From assembly GCA_002412715.1 (NCBI GenBank), contig DHVP01000006.1, positions 114,974 through 178,973 of the forward strand: DNA of 64,000 nucleotides, in the 5' to 3' direction. The notes beneath the pieces are model-generated. The model searched no databases, had not been told where the DNA came from, and saw only the letters and a list, made by a program, of their open reading frames with translations. Source of the stretch: Deltaproteobacteria bacterium UBA5205 (GTDB lineage Bacteria > Desulfobacterota > Syntrophorhabdia > Syntrophorhabdales > Syntrophorhabdaceae). This document shows, one piece after another, positions 50,780 to 59,373 of the stretch. Made by a program: the position numbers and the translations under genes. Each line of letters opens with the position of its first letter. The first letter of the stretch is position 1.

Positions 50780-51842
50780 ATATCTTTTGTACAGCGCTAT
50801 CAAGTACCTTCTTATCGCCCAGCTGGCGGGCGTCAGCATGTTTCTGGTCATCGAGTTCTTTCAGCATACGGACCGTTTTACCGTCTCGCTGCATGCATTC
50901 GTGATGGTCGTGCTCTATATACTGCTCCTGCTCCCTTATTACTTCAATCTCATTCTTCCCCTGGCCTTTCTGGTTTCCATGCTGATCGTGCTCATACTAA
51001 TGATCCGGGGCAATGAAATGATCGTCGCGCGAACCTCGGGAATCAGTACACTATCTTTAATGAAACCCTTTGTAGGCTTTTCCCTGGTACTGGTATTGGT
51101 GTCCTTCGCTCTGGCGGAATGGATAGTCCCTCTTTCGGCCAATGCCTCGAATTATATTTACCAGGTGAAGATCCGGGGCGAAGAGTCACACGTTTTCATA
51201 AAAAATGACAGAATCTGGTTCAAGAGGGATCAGACTATCTGCAACATAGACTTCTTCGATACCAAGAAAGATATCATCAAAGGACTCACGGTCCTTGAAC
51301 TGGACAATGATTTCGCGGTGATCAAGAGGACTGACGCCCAGGAGGGCGTATGGAAGAACAATACATGGCATTTCACCAATGTGGCTGTAAGAACATTCGA
51401 AAAGAACGGCAATATCACGAAAAAGACATACCCCAGGATGATCAATGTCATCAACGAACAACCATCGGTCTTCAAGATCGTGGAGAGAAACCCCGAGGAA
51501 ATGAGCTACCGGGAATTGTACCGCTATATTTCAAGGCTCAAGGAAGACGGTCACGATGTGAGGCGGTACCTCGTAGACCTCTATAACAAGATCGCTTTTC
51601 CCTTCATCAATCTCATCATGGTGTTCGCCGCATTCTCGGTGGGGCTGAGATATGCGAAGACGAAACATGTCTCCAAGGGCATATTCTCCGGCATCCTTGT
51701 AGGCGCGCTGTACTGGTTTTTTCATTCCGTTTCGTTGTCTTTGGGCTATTCGGAGATCTTCCCGCCGCTTTTTGCGGCGTGGTTCTCCAACCTTGTTTTT
51801 ATTGCGTCCGGTGTCATCGGTATCGTGACACTGAGAACATAG
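50763..51842 (+). CDS. lptG: LPS export permease LptG
   Basis: 359 aa from a TTG at 50763 within the lptF end (no ATG is available at the N-terminus). Same YjgP/YjgQ layout: helices near residues 12-32, 45-70 and 95-115, periplasmic domain with TYPRMINVINEQPS, and C-terminal helices (FINLIMVFAAFSVGL, LVFIASGVIGIVTL). Partner of LptF in the LptB2FG transporter. The ATPase lptB is not in the window. Confidence 0.88.
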   Translation: MKKLNRYLLYSAIKYLLIAQLAGVSMFLVIEFFQHTDRFTVSLHAFVMVVLYILLLLPYYFNLILPLAFLVSMLIVLILMIRGNEMIVARTSGISTLSLMKPFVGFSLVLVLVSFALAEWIVPLSANASNYIYQVKIRGEESHVFIKNDRIWFKRDQTICNIDFFDTKKDIIKGLTVLELDNDFAVIKRTDAQEGVWKNNTWHFTNVAVRTFEKNGNITKKTYPRMINVINEQPSVFKIVERNPEEMSYRELYRYISRLKEDGHDVRRYLVDLYNKIAFPFINLIMVFAAFSVGLRYAKTKHVSKGIFSGILVGALYWFFHSVSLSLGYSEIFPPLFAAWFSNLVFIASGVIGIVTLRT

Positions 51843-51882
51843 ATTATTAGCGTATGTTTTGTTACAAGAAAGGAGTTTTCAT

Positions 51883-52362
51883 TTGCGAGCATATCTGGAT
51901 ATTGAAACAGACAGGAAGGGGAAAATATGTGTCATCGGGCTTCTCGTGGAAAACAACTGTTTTCTCCAATGGTATGGCGAAGATATATCATCGGAGACAA
52001 TCGAACGGGAACTTTGTAACGTCAAGACCATCGTGACCTTCAATGGAGACCTCTTCGATCTCCCACACATGAAGAAGTGCCTGAACATCGACCTGCAGAC
52101 CAACTTCATCTCCCGGGACCTTTTTAAAGACAAGAAGAAGCTTGGTATCAAGGGCGGACTCAAACAGCTTGAAAAAATGTTCGGAATAGAACGCAAGACT
52201 GAGGGAGTCAACGGCTATCAGGCGATGTGGCTCTGGGAAAAATACAAGAAACACGGGAATCAGGAAGCCTTGAAACTGCTTCTCGAATATAACAAGGAAG
52301 ATGTCGTCAACCTCACCAGGCTTGAAGAGATCATCGATCAGCTCGGAGGTGGCACTCCATGA
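51883..52362 (+). CDS. YprB-like RNase H-fold exonuclease
   Basis: 159 aa from a TTG at 51883 with AGGAG seven bases upstream. DEDD-type motifs: YLDIET (Exo I), VTFNGDLFDLPHM (Exo II) and YNKEDVVNL (Exo III), as in the YprB RNase_H_2 family. It is shorter than Bacillus YprB and has no TPR part. It would degrade nucleic acid 3' to 5'. Last codon overlaps the hydrolase start by ATGA. Confidence 0.82.
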   Translation: MRAYLDIETDRKGKICVIGLLVENNCFLQWYGEDISSETIERELCNVKTIVTFNGDLFDLPHMKKCLNIDLQTNFISRDLFKDKKKLGIKGGLKQLEKMFGIERKTEGVNGYQAMWLWEKYKKHGNQEALKLLLEYNKEDVVNLTRLEEIIDQLGGGTP

Positions 52363-53084
52363 CAGAACAACCTTTCGAGATCGATTCACGTTATAACAGG
52401 ATAAGCTGTATTATGATCATCCCGCCGTCAAACAAGCGCTTTCCCTGTGCCATTCTCTCTCACGGTCTCGTCAGTTCCAAGGAAAGCTCCAAATACATGG
52501 CCCTTTCCGAACTGTTTGCCGAGGCCGGAATAGCTTCCTGCCGGTTTGATTATCATGGCTGTGGTGAAAGCGGCGGGAACATAGAAGAAACCACTTTGTC
52601 CATCAGGCTGGACAACCTGAATGCCATTACAGATTATGTTCTGTCCCATCCTGGTGTGGATCCTCAAAAGGTGGGTATCATAGGCAGCAGTTTCGGCGGT
52701 TCCACGGCCCTTCTCAAGGCCGCCCGTGACGAACGAATCCGGTGTCTGTCTCTGTGGGCTACACCTTATATACTGGAGAACAAGGAAGACGGCACCATTT
52801 CCGACATTGTCTTCAGGGAGACAATATTCACGGACTTCCAGTCATACGACATACTGGCGGAGGCACGAAAAGTCTCCCATGCCCTGGTCATACATGGAGA
52901 GGCAGACGAAGTGGTCCCCTGTGCAGAGGGAAAAGCCATTTACAAACGCCTGGGCAAGCCAAAGAGCATCGAGATCATCAAGGGTGGCGATCACATCTTT
53001 TCCGCAGAGGCCCACAGGAACAAGGCCATAACTCTGGCTCTCAACTGGTTCAGAAGATACCTGATATCGGACGGCGGAGCTTAA
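52359..53084 (+). CDS. Alpha/beta-hydrolase, serine esterase/lysophospholipase type
   Basis: 241 aa. Oxyanion region ILSHGLVSSKESSK near residue 29; nucleophile elbow GIIGSSFGGSTAL near residue 107; acid GEADEVVP near 186 and His GGDHIFS near 212 complete the triad. No signal peptide, so cytoplasmic. The substrate is not predictable. Translationally coupled to the exonuclease gene. The 75 bp between its stop and the next gene hold degenerate repeats (CCCATTGCCTATAACCC, then TTCCAAC/GGTTCCA). Confidence 0.85.
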   Translation: MTEQPFEIDSRYNRISCIMIIPPSNKRFPCAILSHGLVSSKESSKYMALSELFAEAGIASCRFDYHGCGESGGNIEETTLSIRLDNLNAITDYVLSHPGVDPQKVGIIGSSFGGSTALLKAARDERIRCLSLWATPYILENKEDGTISDIVFRETIFTDFQSYDILAEARKVSHALVIHGEADEVVPCAEGKAIYKRLGKPKSIEIIKGGDHIFSAEAHRNKAITLALNWFRRYLISDGGA

Positions 53085-53159
53085 AGGCACCAATAGCCCA
53101 TTGCCTATAACCCGATGAATATATCTTAACGTTCCAACGGTTCCAGCGGCTGAAACTTC

Positions 53160-53846
53160 TTATTCTTTATGTTTGCCGTTCCTTAGTTTGACCCTGTCCC
53201 GGATGAGGTCTCCGAGAACATTGCTGAGCCCGATGCCCAGCGCCAGGGACATGGTCAGGACGATCCCGCCGAAGACTATGAGGAAACTCACCGTAACGAT
53301 GGTATTCCCTAGTCCGATATATTCGAAGACAATCCCGAAGGTGATAACGATGAGGAGGATCCTCACGCCTTTCGCAATGAAATCGGCATATTTGATCCTG
53401 GCATTCTCGCAGGTCAGGTAGATGATCCTGGCGAGGAAATTACCGAATATTATCCCGATGATAAGAATGACCAGCGATACAATGATGTTCGGAAGGGCCG
53501 AGGAGATCCTTGAAGCATACTCGGAAAACTGAGTGATGCCCATGTAATTGAGTCCGAATGACAGAAAAAGAACTATAAAGATCCAGTAGACGATCTTGCT
53601 CAGGATGAGAGACGGAGGGCTCCTGATGCCGCCTTTTTCGAGGAAGGCAATGATCCCTGCATCCTGGGCCCATCTGTCAAATCTGAAAAGGACCAGGACC
53701 TTGCCTAAGAGCTTCTTGATGAACCAGCTGATGATAAAACCCAGGATCATCACAATGACCATGACGATGATACTGAGAAAAACTTCCTGAAAATTATCGA
53801 AAAGATCCAGGAACATATCCTGGAAAAACTTCATTATTTCTTGCAT
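53160..53846 (-). CDS. Conserved TM-helix / MscS-related membrane protein
   Basis: 228 aa with about five membrane helices: IIVMVIVMILGFIISWFI, IVYWIFIVLFLSFGL, ALPNIIVSLVILIIGIIFGNFLA, ILLIVITFGIVFEYIGLG and the glycine-rich FLIVFGGIVLTMSLALGIGLSN, which resembles the pore helix TM3 of small mechanosensitive channels. The C-terminal beta domain of MscS is absent, so this is the short family of conserved TM-helix repeat proteins. A channel role is possible but unproven. Confidence 0.8.
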   Translation of the reverse strand: MQEIMKFFQDMFLDLFDNFQEVFLSIIVMVIVMILGFIISWFIKKLLGKVLVLFRFDRWAQDAGIIAFLEKGGIRSPPSLILSKIVYWIFIVLFLSFGLNYMGITQFSEYASRISSALPNIIVSLVILIIGIIFGNFLARIIYLTCENARIKYADFIAKGVRILLIVITFGIVFEYIGLGNTIVTVSFLIVFGGIVLTMSLALGIGLSNVLGDLIRDRVKLRNGKHKE

Positions 53847-53906
53847 GGGAACATATTATGCAATGTACAAGGCCATGTCAATGGAAATTGGGCGCTTATT
53901 TTTTTG

Positions 53907-53935
53907 TTGACATTCCTCATTGATTCGTTTAGGAA
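53907..53935 (+). promoter_or_regulatory. Putative promoter of the ferredoxin gene
   Basis: TTGACA (53907-53912), 17-bp spacer, TAGGAA (53930-53935); the -35 is perfect, the -10 weak. Transcription would start about 22 nt before the ATG, with AAAGGAGGG in between. Confidence 0.5.
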
Positions 53936-53964
53936 ATTGTAAAAATTGAAAGGAGGGAGAATTC

Positions 53965-54138
53965 ATGCCTGCAAAAGTTGACCAAGATGCCTGTACAGGT
54001 TGTGGAGCCTGTTCAGAGATTTGCCCCGCCGATGCGATCACCGTTGATGACACGGCAAAGGTCGATCCCGAACTGTGCACCGAATGTGGTGCGTGTACAG
54101 AAGAATGTCCTGTAGAAGCTATTACTTTAGAAGAGTAA
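53965..54138 (+). CDS. 2[4Fe-4S] ferredoxin
   Basis: 57 aa, a short gene. Two classical cluster motifs, CTGCGACSEICP and CTECGACTEECP, related by the usual internal duplication; overall very acidic (ending AITLEE). It would carry low-potential electrons, for example for formate dehydrogenase or radical SAM enzymes. AAAGGAGGG lies nine bases upstream. It has its own promoter and terminator and is convergent with the FeS oxidoreductase gene. Confidence 0.95.
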   Translation: MPAKVDQDACTGCGACSEICPADAITVDDTAKVDPELCTECGACTEECPVEAITLEE

Positions 54139-54163
54139 TCCTGGCTGATTCGATCCGCAAATT

Positions 54164-54197
54164 ATAAAAGGATGGGGTAACCACCCCATCCTTTTAT
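54164..54197. terminator. Bidirectional rho-independent terminator
   Basis: AAAAGGATGGGGT (54166-54178) pairs with its complement (54183-54195) around a 4-nt loop; the A/T ends give T-tracts on both strands. It lies between the convergent ferredoxin and FeS oxidoreductase genes. Confidence 0.85.
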
Positions 54198-54222
54198 CGT
54201 ATTCTACTATTTATTCTCTTTA

Positions 54223-56229
54223 CTAGATTCCCTTTACAACGATCTCTGAAAGGTCAAGGGCCTTCATCGTTTCGATCTTCTCCTTGTCCTTGATGGCGTC
54301 TTCCATCATGATAAGGCAATACGGGCAAGCCGTTACAACGGTGTTGGCCTGCACGGCGATGGCTTCATCGATTCTTGCATGGTTGATCCGCTTATGGTGC
54401 TCTTCCATCCATATCCGACCGCCGCCGCCGCCGCAGCAGAAACTCTGGTTGTGGTTTCTTCCCATCTCCTCGTAGGTACCTTTGGTGACCTTGTCCACAA
54501 CGCTGCGGGGCTGATCGAAGATACCGTTCACCCTGCCGAGATAGCATGGGTCGTGGAAGGTGACTTTCCCTTCCAGGGTGGGATTCACTTTGAGCTTCCC
54601 TTCGTTGATCAGTTTGTAGATGAACTCCGACTGATGATAGACTTCAAAATTGCCGCCAAGCTGAGCATACTCTTTCTTGAGGGTCGTGTAGCAGTGCGGG
54701 CATGTGGTTATGATCTTCTTGATCCCGATCTCATTCAGGAGCTCCACGTTGCCCTGAGCCGTACCGAGGTATTGCTCTTCGTTTCCGCACCGCCGTGAGG
54801 GGTCACCGCAGCACATCTCGTCCGTGCCCAGAATACCGAAATTGACGCCCGCCTGATTAAGTATCGTGGCGAAGGACTTCGCTACCTTCCTGTTCCTGTC
54901 ATCAAGAGAGGCAACACACCCGACCCAGTAGAGGTAATCCACTTCCTGTTCGGCGGCGTTCCTGATGTCGAGGCCTTCGGTCCATCCCAGCCTCTCTTTT
55001 TTGCCCATTCCATAGGGGTTATTGTTCTTCTGCAGGTTCTTGAAGAGAAGTTTTGTTTCCGATGTGGTCTTGCTGAGTGTAAGCGTAAGATAGCGTCTCA
55101 TCTCTATGTTCTTATCGAACGTAGGGATAGAAACCGGGCAATTGACCTGGCAGGCCATGCAGGCGGTACAAGACCACAGGGTCTCTTCCAGGATTGTCGT
55201 ATCGATGATGCCGTCTTCATTTTTGATACCGGCACAGTGACGTTCCCACTCGCCCTTGAGATCCTGGATCAATTTTTTGGGCGAGAGCGGTTTTTCCGTA
55301 TTGTAGGCGGGGCAGAGATCCTGGCAGCGTCCACAGCGCGTACAGGCATCGAGGTCGAAGATCTGCCTCCAGGTAAAGCCCTCTATGCTATTGATACCGA
55401 ATTCCTCGGCGTTCTCGAAATCTTCGATAGGTGCTATGGCGCCCCTGGTGCCCTCGGGAACATCTTCGACACCCCTGAACATCATATTCAAAGAAGACGT
55501 GATGATGTGAAGCAGTCTGGAGTAAACGATATAAGCAAGCAGACCGAAGGAAATGACCATGTGGAAGTACCACAATACCTTATGGGTCGCCGTGATCGCT
55601 TCCTTAGGCATCCCTGCAAAAATGTAGGCGGTGAGGTAACCCAAAAAGCTCCACTTCTCAAAATCAGGCATTGCATAGGCAATTCTCGCGCCTTCCGCGA
55701 GGAAACCGGTTACGAGGACGACTAGTATCCAGGCCAGGACTATGGCGTCGTCGGGCTTGTTGTCAAGACGCGTCGGTTTCTGAACATAGCGCCTGATAAT
55801 GGCCATCACTATGCCCACGATTGCAATCAGGCCTCCGAGATCAAGGAAGAATGAGAAGATAAGATAGAAGCCGCCTTTCAGGAACTGGACTTTAAAGAAA
55901 AGATCCGTGAAGTCCGCCTGTATTGCGACAAGAGCCGTCCCTATCGTAAGCAGCAGGAAGCCCCAGAAAATGAAGAAGTGCATCCAACCGGGGAAAGCTT
56001 CGCGCAGAATGGATTTATGGAAGATCCCGTTCGCGATGAAGTACCCTATACGCTCGCCAAGTCTCTTTTTGAATTCTATAGGGGAAGGCTTCCCTATTTT
56101 CCACATGGCATAGCGCTTCTTTAGCCCCACGATCAAGATGATAAAAGTGATGATCATGAACGCGTAACTGATCCATTGCGCACCAGTGTCCTTCACGTTC
56201 CAGAATATCTCCCTACCGATATCCACCAT
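54223..56229 (-). CDS. Membrane FeS oxidoreductase (HdrD/EtfD-like, DUF224 type)
   Basis: 668 aa. Residues 1-270 form a membrane cytochrome b-like domain of the nitrate-reductase gamma type (five or six helices with histidines, e.g. WYFHMVISFGLLAYIVYSRLLH). Next come two 4Fe-4S motifs, CTRCGRCQDLCP and CTACMACQVNCP, then two CCG domains (MCCGDPSRRCG; HDPCYLGR...FCCGGGGGR). This is the layout of the EMO protein that moves electrons from electron-transfer flavoprotein to menaquinone during acyl-CoA oxidation in syntrophs, and of related heterodisulfide reductase-like enzymes. etfAB are not adjacent, so the partner is unknown. Confidence 0.88.
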   Translation of the reverse strand: MVDIGREIFWNVKDTGAQWISYAFMIITFIILIVGLKKRYAMWKIGKPSPIEFKKRLGERIGYFIANGIFHKSILREAFPGWMHFFIFWGFLLLTIGTALVAIQADFTDLFFKVQFLKGGFYLIFSFFLDLGGLIAIVGIVMAIIRRYVQKPTRLDNKPDDAIVLAWILVVLVTGFLAEGARIAYAMPDFEKWSFLGYLTAYIFAGMPKEAITATHKVLWYFHMVISFGLLAYIVYSRLLHIITSSLNMMFRGVEDVPEGTRGAIAPIEDFENAEEFGINSIEGFTWRQIFDLDACTRCGRCQDLCPAYNTEKPLSPKKLIQDLKGEWERHCAGIKNEDGIIDTTILEETLWSCTACMACQVNCPVSIPTFDKNIEMRRYLTLTLSKTTSETKLLFKNLQKNNNPYGMGKKERLGWTEGLDIRNAAEQEVDYLYWVGCVASLDDRNRKVAKSFATILNQAGVNFGILGTDEMCCGDPSRRCGNEEQYLGTAQGNVELLNEIGIKKIITTCPHCYTTLKKEYAQLGGNFEVYHQSEFIYKLINEGKLKVNPTLEGKVTFHDPCYLGRVNGIFDQPRSVVDKVTKGTYEEMGRNHNQSFCCGGGGGRIWMEEHHKRINHARIDEAIAVQANTVVTACPYCLIMMEDAIKDKEKIETMKALDLSEIVVKGI

Positions 56230-56402
56230 AAACTGGCCTCCTGAGGAATTTTTTGTATATTATCATTACAAAAGACCTTTAAAATCAACAAAAATGTGAT
56301 CGATTTCACGAACCATCGGCCGCAATGCTCCAAGTTTCCATTCTCAGAGGGCTCTCGCCGCAGACCATTGAATTTCCCGAGGCAAATAAGGGGAAATTTT
56401 TC

Positions 56403-56432
56403 TTGACATCTTTTCGCCCCGTTTGGTATTTT
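56403..56432 (+). promoter_or_regulatory. Promoter of the NlpC/P60 gene with leader hairpin
   Basis: TTGACA (56403-56408), 18-bp spacer, TATTTT (56427-56432). TTGGTATT and AATACCAA (56423-56430 and 56439-56446) are inverted just before the ribosome-binding site AAAGGAG. The rest of the divergent gap from 56230 shows nothing recognisable. Confidence 0.6.
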
Positions 56433-56462
56433 AGACCCAATACCAACCAACAAAGGAGTTCT

Positions 56463-57464
56463 ATGAGAAGTAGGTTGACTCTTTGTGCACTCTCCCTCGC
56501 CATCCTACTTATGGGATTCCCTTTCGTCATCAACGCAGCGCAGGTCACACACAGCGTAAAACGCGGCGACAGCCTCCACACCCTGGCAAAAAAATATGGC
56601 GTCTCTGTCAGCCATCTCAAAGACATGAACGGCCTTCGTTCAAACAAACTGTCGCTCGGGCAGACAATCGTCATCAAGGATGAAAAAGAACGGACCGCGA
56701 AAAAAGAATCCCGGAACAAGCTATCCACCAAAGCGATAAAGGCGCAGGTGAGAGAACAGGAGGCGCAGCCCGTCATATCCGAGAATGATGACGAGTTTAT
56801 CGAATACAAGATCAAACGTGGCGATACCCTCGACAAGATAGCCAGCCGATTCAACGTTGAGGCCGACGAACTGATCGAGACCAACAACCTTACTTCAAGA
56901 AAAAACAGAAAGCTTTCTCCGGGAAGGACTCTTCTTATTCCCAGGATCACAGAGGAAGACGACGGCAGCGACAACATCGTCACCTTTAAAAGCATGGCCA
57001 TGAAACCATGGAAGAACAGCGACGAGAAATACATGCTCGTCAAGGTCGCGAAGAGTTTCATGGGCGCGCCTTACAAGTACGGCGGCAATACATTGCGTGG
57101 CCTCGACTGTTCGGCGTATGTAAAGAAGATCTATGAGATCTTCGACGTGCAGCTTCCGAGAAGCGCCCGGGAGCAATACCAGGTGGGGTCCAGAATATCC
57201 CGGGAAGAATTGGCCGTCGGCGACCTCGTTTTCTTCAAGACCAGAAGGTATGCAAAGTATCCTACCCACGTAGGCATTTTTATAGGCGATGGCAATTTCA
57301 TTCATGCCTCATCCGGTAAAGGCCGTCTGGGCGTGAAAATAGACTCTCTTGGTTCCAACTATTACTCCGGGGCTTTTATCGGCGCCACCCGTATAAAGAG
57401 CGAAAATACGAGCCACGGATCTGAAGCGACACAACCCACGGAAAAGCCCAGCAACAATTCCTGA
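56463..57464 (+). CDS. LysM-NlpC/P60 cell-wall hydrolase
   Basis: 333 aa from the ATG at 56463. Signal peptide (LTLCALSLAILLMGFPFVINAAQ), LysM domain 1 (HSVKRGDSLHTLAKKYGVSVSHLKDMNGL), a basic linker, LysM domain 2 (YKIKRGDTLDKIASRFNVEADELIETNNL), then NlpC/P60: catalytic Cys in LRGLDCSAYVKKIYEIF near residue 218 and His in YPTHVGIFIGDGNFIHASS near 270. It would cut peptide stems of peptidoglycan in the periplasm. Monocistronic. Confidence 0.95.
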   Translation: MRSRLTLCALSLAILLMGFPFVINAAQVTHSVKRGDSLHTLAKKYGVSVSHLKDMNGLRSNKLSLGQTIVIKDEKERTAKKESRNKLSTKAIKAQVREQEAQPVISENDDEFIEYKIKRGDTLDKIASRFNVEADELIETNNLTSRKNRKLSPGRTLLIPRITEEDDGSDNIVTFKSMAMKPWKNSDEKYMLVKVAKSFMGAPYKYGGNTLRGLDCSAYVKKIYEIFDVQLPRSAREQYQVGSRISREELAVGDLVFFKTRRYAKYPTHVGIFIGDGNFIHASSGKGRLGVKIDSLGSNYYSGAFIGATRIKSENTSHGSEATQPTEKPSNNS

Positions 57465-57626
57465 CATTCCATGTGATAAATAGAAAGTTTTCTCGTAGTC
57501 TTTTCCTTGTTGCTCTATTTGTTTGGTCACCTTGCCCTCTTCTAAAAGCAGAACACTTCCCGCATACATGCATGCACATTGACTGTTGACATAGTCGATG
57601 TATCTGTGGTGAAATAGCAACCAGAA

Positions 57627-58091
57627 ATGGCAAGAAAAAGAGAGAAAGAGATTATCCATAAGCCGGACATCCTTGTCCAGGCCTTCGATTCCGTCTCAAC
57701 GTATATCAGGGTCAACACAAGACAATGCCTCTACGGACTGGCCGCGCTTCTCGTCGTTGTAGCCGTCGTCGTATCATATGCGGTATATGCGCATTACCAG
57801 GATCAGAAGGTGCAGTACCAGTTGGCTCAGGGCATAAAAGCGGTGGAGATGTACGGACAAACCAGGGCCCCGGCCGACATCGATAAGGCGGAAGGCATCT
57901 TCCAGGGAATCGTCTCCGGCGCAAGCGGCAAATCCCGCTATATCGCCAAATTATATCTTGCCAATATCAACATGGCCAAGGGAAAGCGCGAAGAAGCGAT
58001 AAAACTATATCAGGAAGTCTCACGCAATTCCTCAAACCAGGCCCTGACCTACCTGGCCGACAAGGCCATCAAGAGCGTCGAAAAGAAGTAG
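57627..58091 (+). CDS. YfgM-like TPR membrane protein
   Basis: 154 aa. A basic cytoplasmic N-terminus, one membrane helix (LYGLAALLVVVAVVVSYAVYAHY; residues about 35-58), then a periplasmic helical region with one or two TPR-like units (AEGIFQGIVSGASGKSRYIAKLYLANINMAKGKREEAIKLYQEV). It resembles the short YfgM/TPR-21 family that associates with the Sec translocon and periplasmic folding; assignment is by architecture. No operon partner is visible. Confidence 0.65.
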   Translation: MARKREKEIIHKPDILVQAFDSVSTYIRVNTRQCLYGLAALLVVVAVVVSYAVYAHYQDQKVQYQLAQGIKAVEMYGQTRAPADIDKAEGIFQGIVSGASGKSRYIAKLYLANINMAKGKREEAIKLYQEVSRNSSNQALTYLADKAIKSVEKK

Positions 58092-58152
58092 CCACTCTTT
58101 CAAGTACCCGAACACCGACTCTTCCCCATCTGTCCGAAACCCGTAGCCGTCT

Positions 58153-59373
58153 CTAGGAGTGCAAAGCCTTCACCGGTTCGTACTTGGTACCCTCCATGGC
58201 CGGATAAATTCCTGCAAGGACGCCTATCACCATGCTTATGACGAGGGCCAGCGGGATGTTCATCGAAAAGACGATGGGGAAGCCCCCGATGATATCGACA
58301 ATTATGGTGATCAAAAAACCTGCGACAATACCTCCAATACCTCCCACCAGAGCCACAATGACCGACTCCGACAGAAACTGGATAATAATGTCACGTTTCT
58401 TTGAGCCGACTACCCGCCTGATTCCAATCTCCATCTTTCGCTCCGATATGGAAAGGAGCATAATGGCAAAGATACCGAGACCGCCTATAAGGAATGATAC
58501 CGTTGAGGCAATCACGGTGAGAACAGAGACCAGTCGTATGCCTTCTTCCTGTGTCCTCAGGATGTCCTCCATGGTGAAGATGGAAAAATCGTCCTTCTGC
58601 TCCGGTTTTACGTTGTGGATCTTTCGTATAAAGCCCCTGAGGGTTGTCTTCATGCCGGTAAGCGAGTAACCGTCCTCAACCTGAACGTACATCCCTTTTA
58701 TGTAATCGACATTGCTGTAACGTCTCATGAAGGCATTGAGCGGGACATACACCTGCAGGTCCTGGTCCTGACCGGCAAAGTCCGTCCCCTTTTCCTGCAT
58801 GACCCCAACGATTTCGGTGGGGACCCGAAAGACGAGGATATTCTTGCCTATGGGATCTTCGTTGGGAAAAAAATTCTCAAAAACCTTATACCCGATGACG
58901 GCCTTCTTCTCCGCCTTTGCGTCTTCCTGCTCCGTAAAATATCTGCCCGTTACAAGGTCGATGTTGCGGATATCGAAAACCTTGTTGGTGATCCCCGATA
59001 CGCTAACCGTGAGACTGCTGTCCTTGTATCGCGCGGGATAACTCATGTCAAAATAGGGAACTACCTCCATGACACCGGGAAGGGATTCCTTTATAAGCTG
59101 TGCGTCCTTCAATTTCAGCGTCTTCGACTCGGAGAATTGCCGGGTGCTTCTCCCCGCCGCAAACACAAGACCCGCCCGCACGATCACCAGGTTTTTGCCG
59201 AATTTTCCGATCTCCGCTTCTATCTTTTGCTTCATGCCATTGCTTATATTTCCAAAGGCGACAAGACTCATGACCGCAAAGAGAATGCCCAGAAGCGCCA
59301 GCGTCATCCTCGCCTTGTGAACGATCAGATTCTGAAAGGCTATCCTGAGATAAAATGAAATGGTATATCTCAT
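58153..59373 (-). CDS. MacB-type ABC transporter permease 2
   Basis: 406 aa. N-terminal helix near KARMTLALLGILFAVMSLVAFG, a large extracytoplasmic MacB_PCD domain (residues 45-270, with the KTLKLKDAQLIKESLPGVMEVVP start), then FtsX-type helices (VIASTVSFLIGGLGIFAIMLL, IVALVGGIGGIVAGFLITII, LALVISMVIGVLAGIYPAM). Last gene of the efflux operon, paralogous to the preceding gene, overlapping it by ATGA. Confidence 0.9.
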   Translation of the reverse strand: MRYTISFYLRIAFQNLIVHKARMTLALLGILFAVMSLVAFGNISNGMKQKIEAEIGKFGKNLVIVRAGLVFAAGRSTRQFSESKTLKLKDAQLIKESLPGVMEVVPYFDMSYPARYKDSSLTVSVSGITNKVFDIRNIDLVTGRYFTEQEDAKAEKKAVIGYKVFENFFPNEDPIGKNILVFRVPTEIVGVMQEKGTDFAGQDQDLQVYVPLNAFMRRYSNVDYIKGMYVQVEDGYSLTGMKTTLRGFIRKIHNVKPEQKDDFSIFTMEDILRTQEEGIRLVSVLTVIASTVSFLIGGLGIFAIMLLSISERKMEIGIRRVVGSKKRDIIIQFLSESVIVALVGGIGGIVAGFLITIIVDIIGGFPIVFSMNIPLALVISMVIGVLAGIYPAMEGTKYEPVKALHS

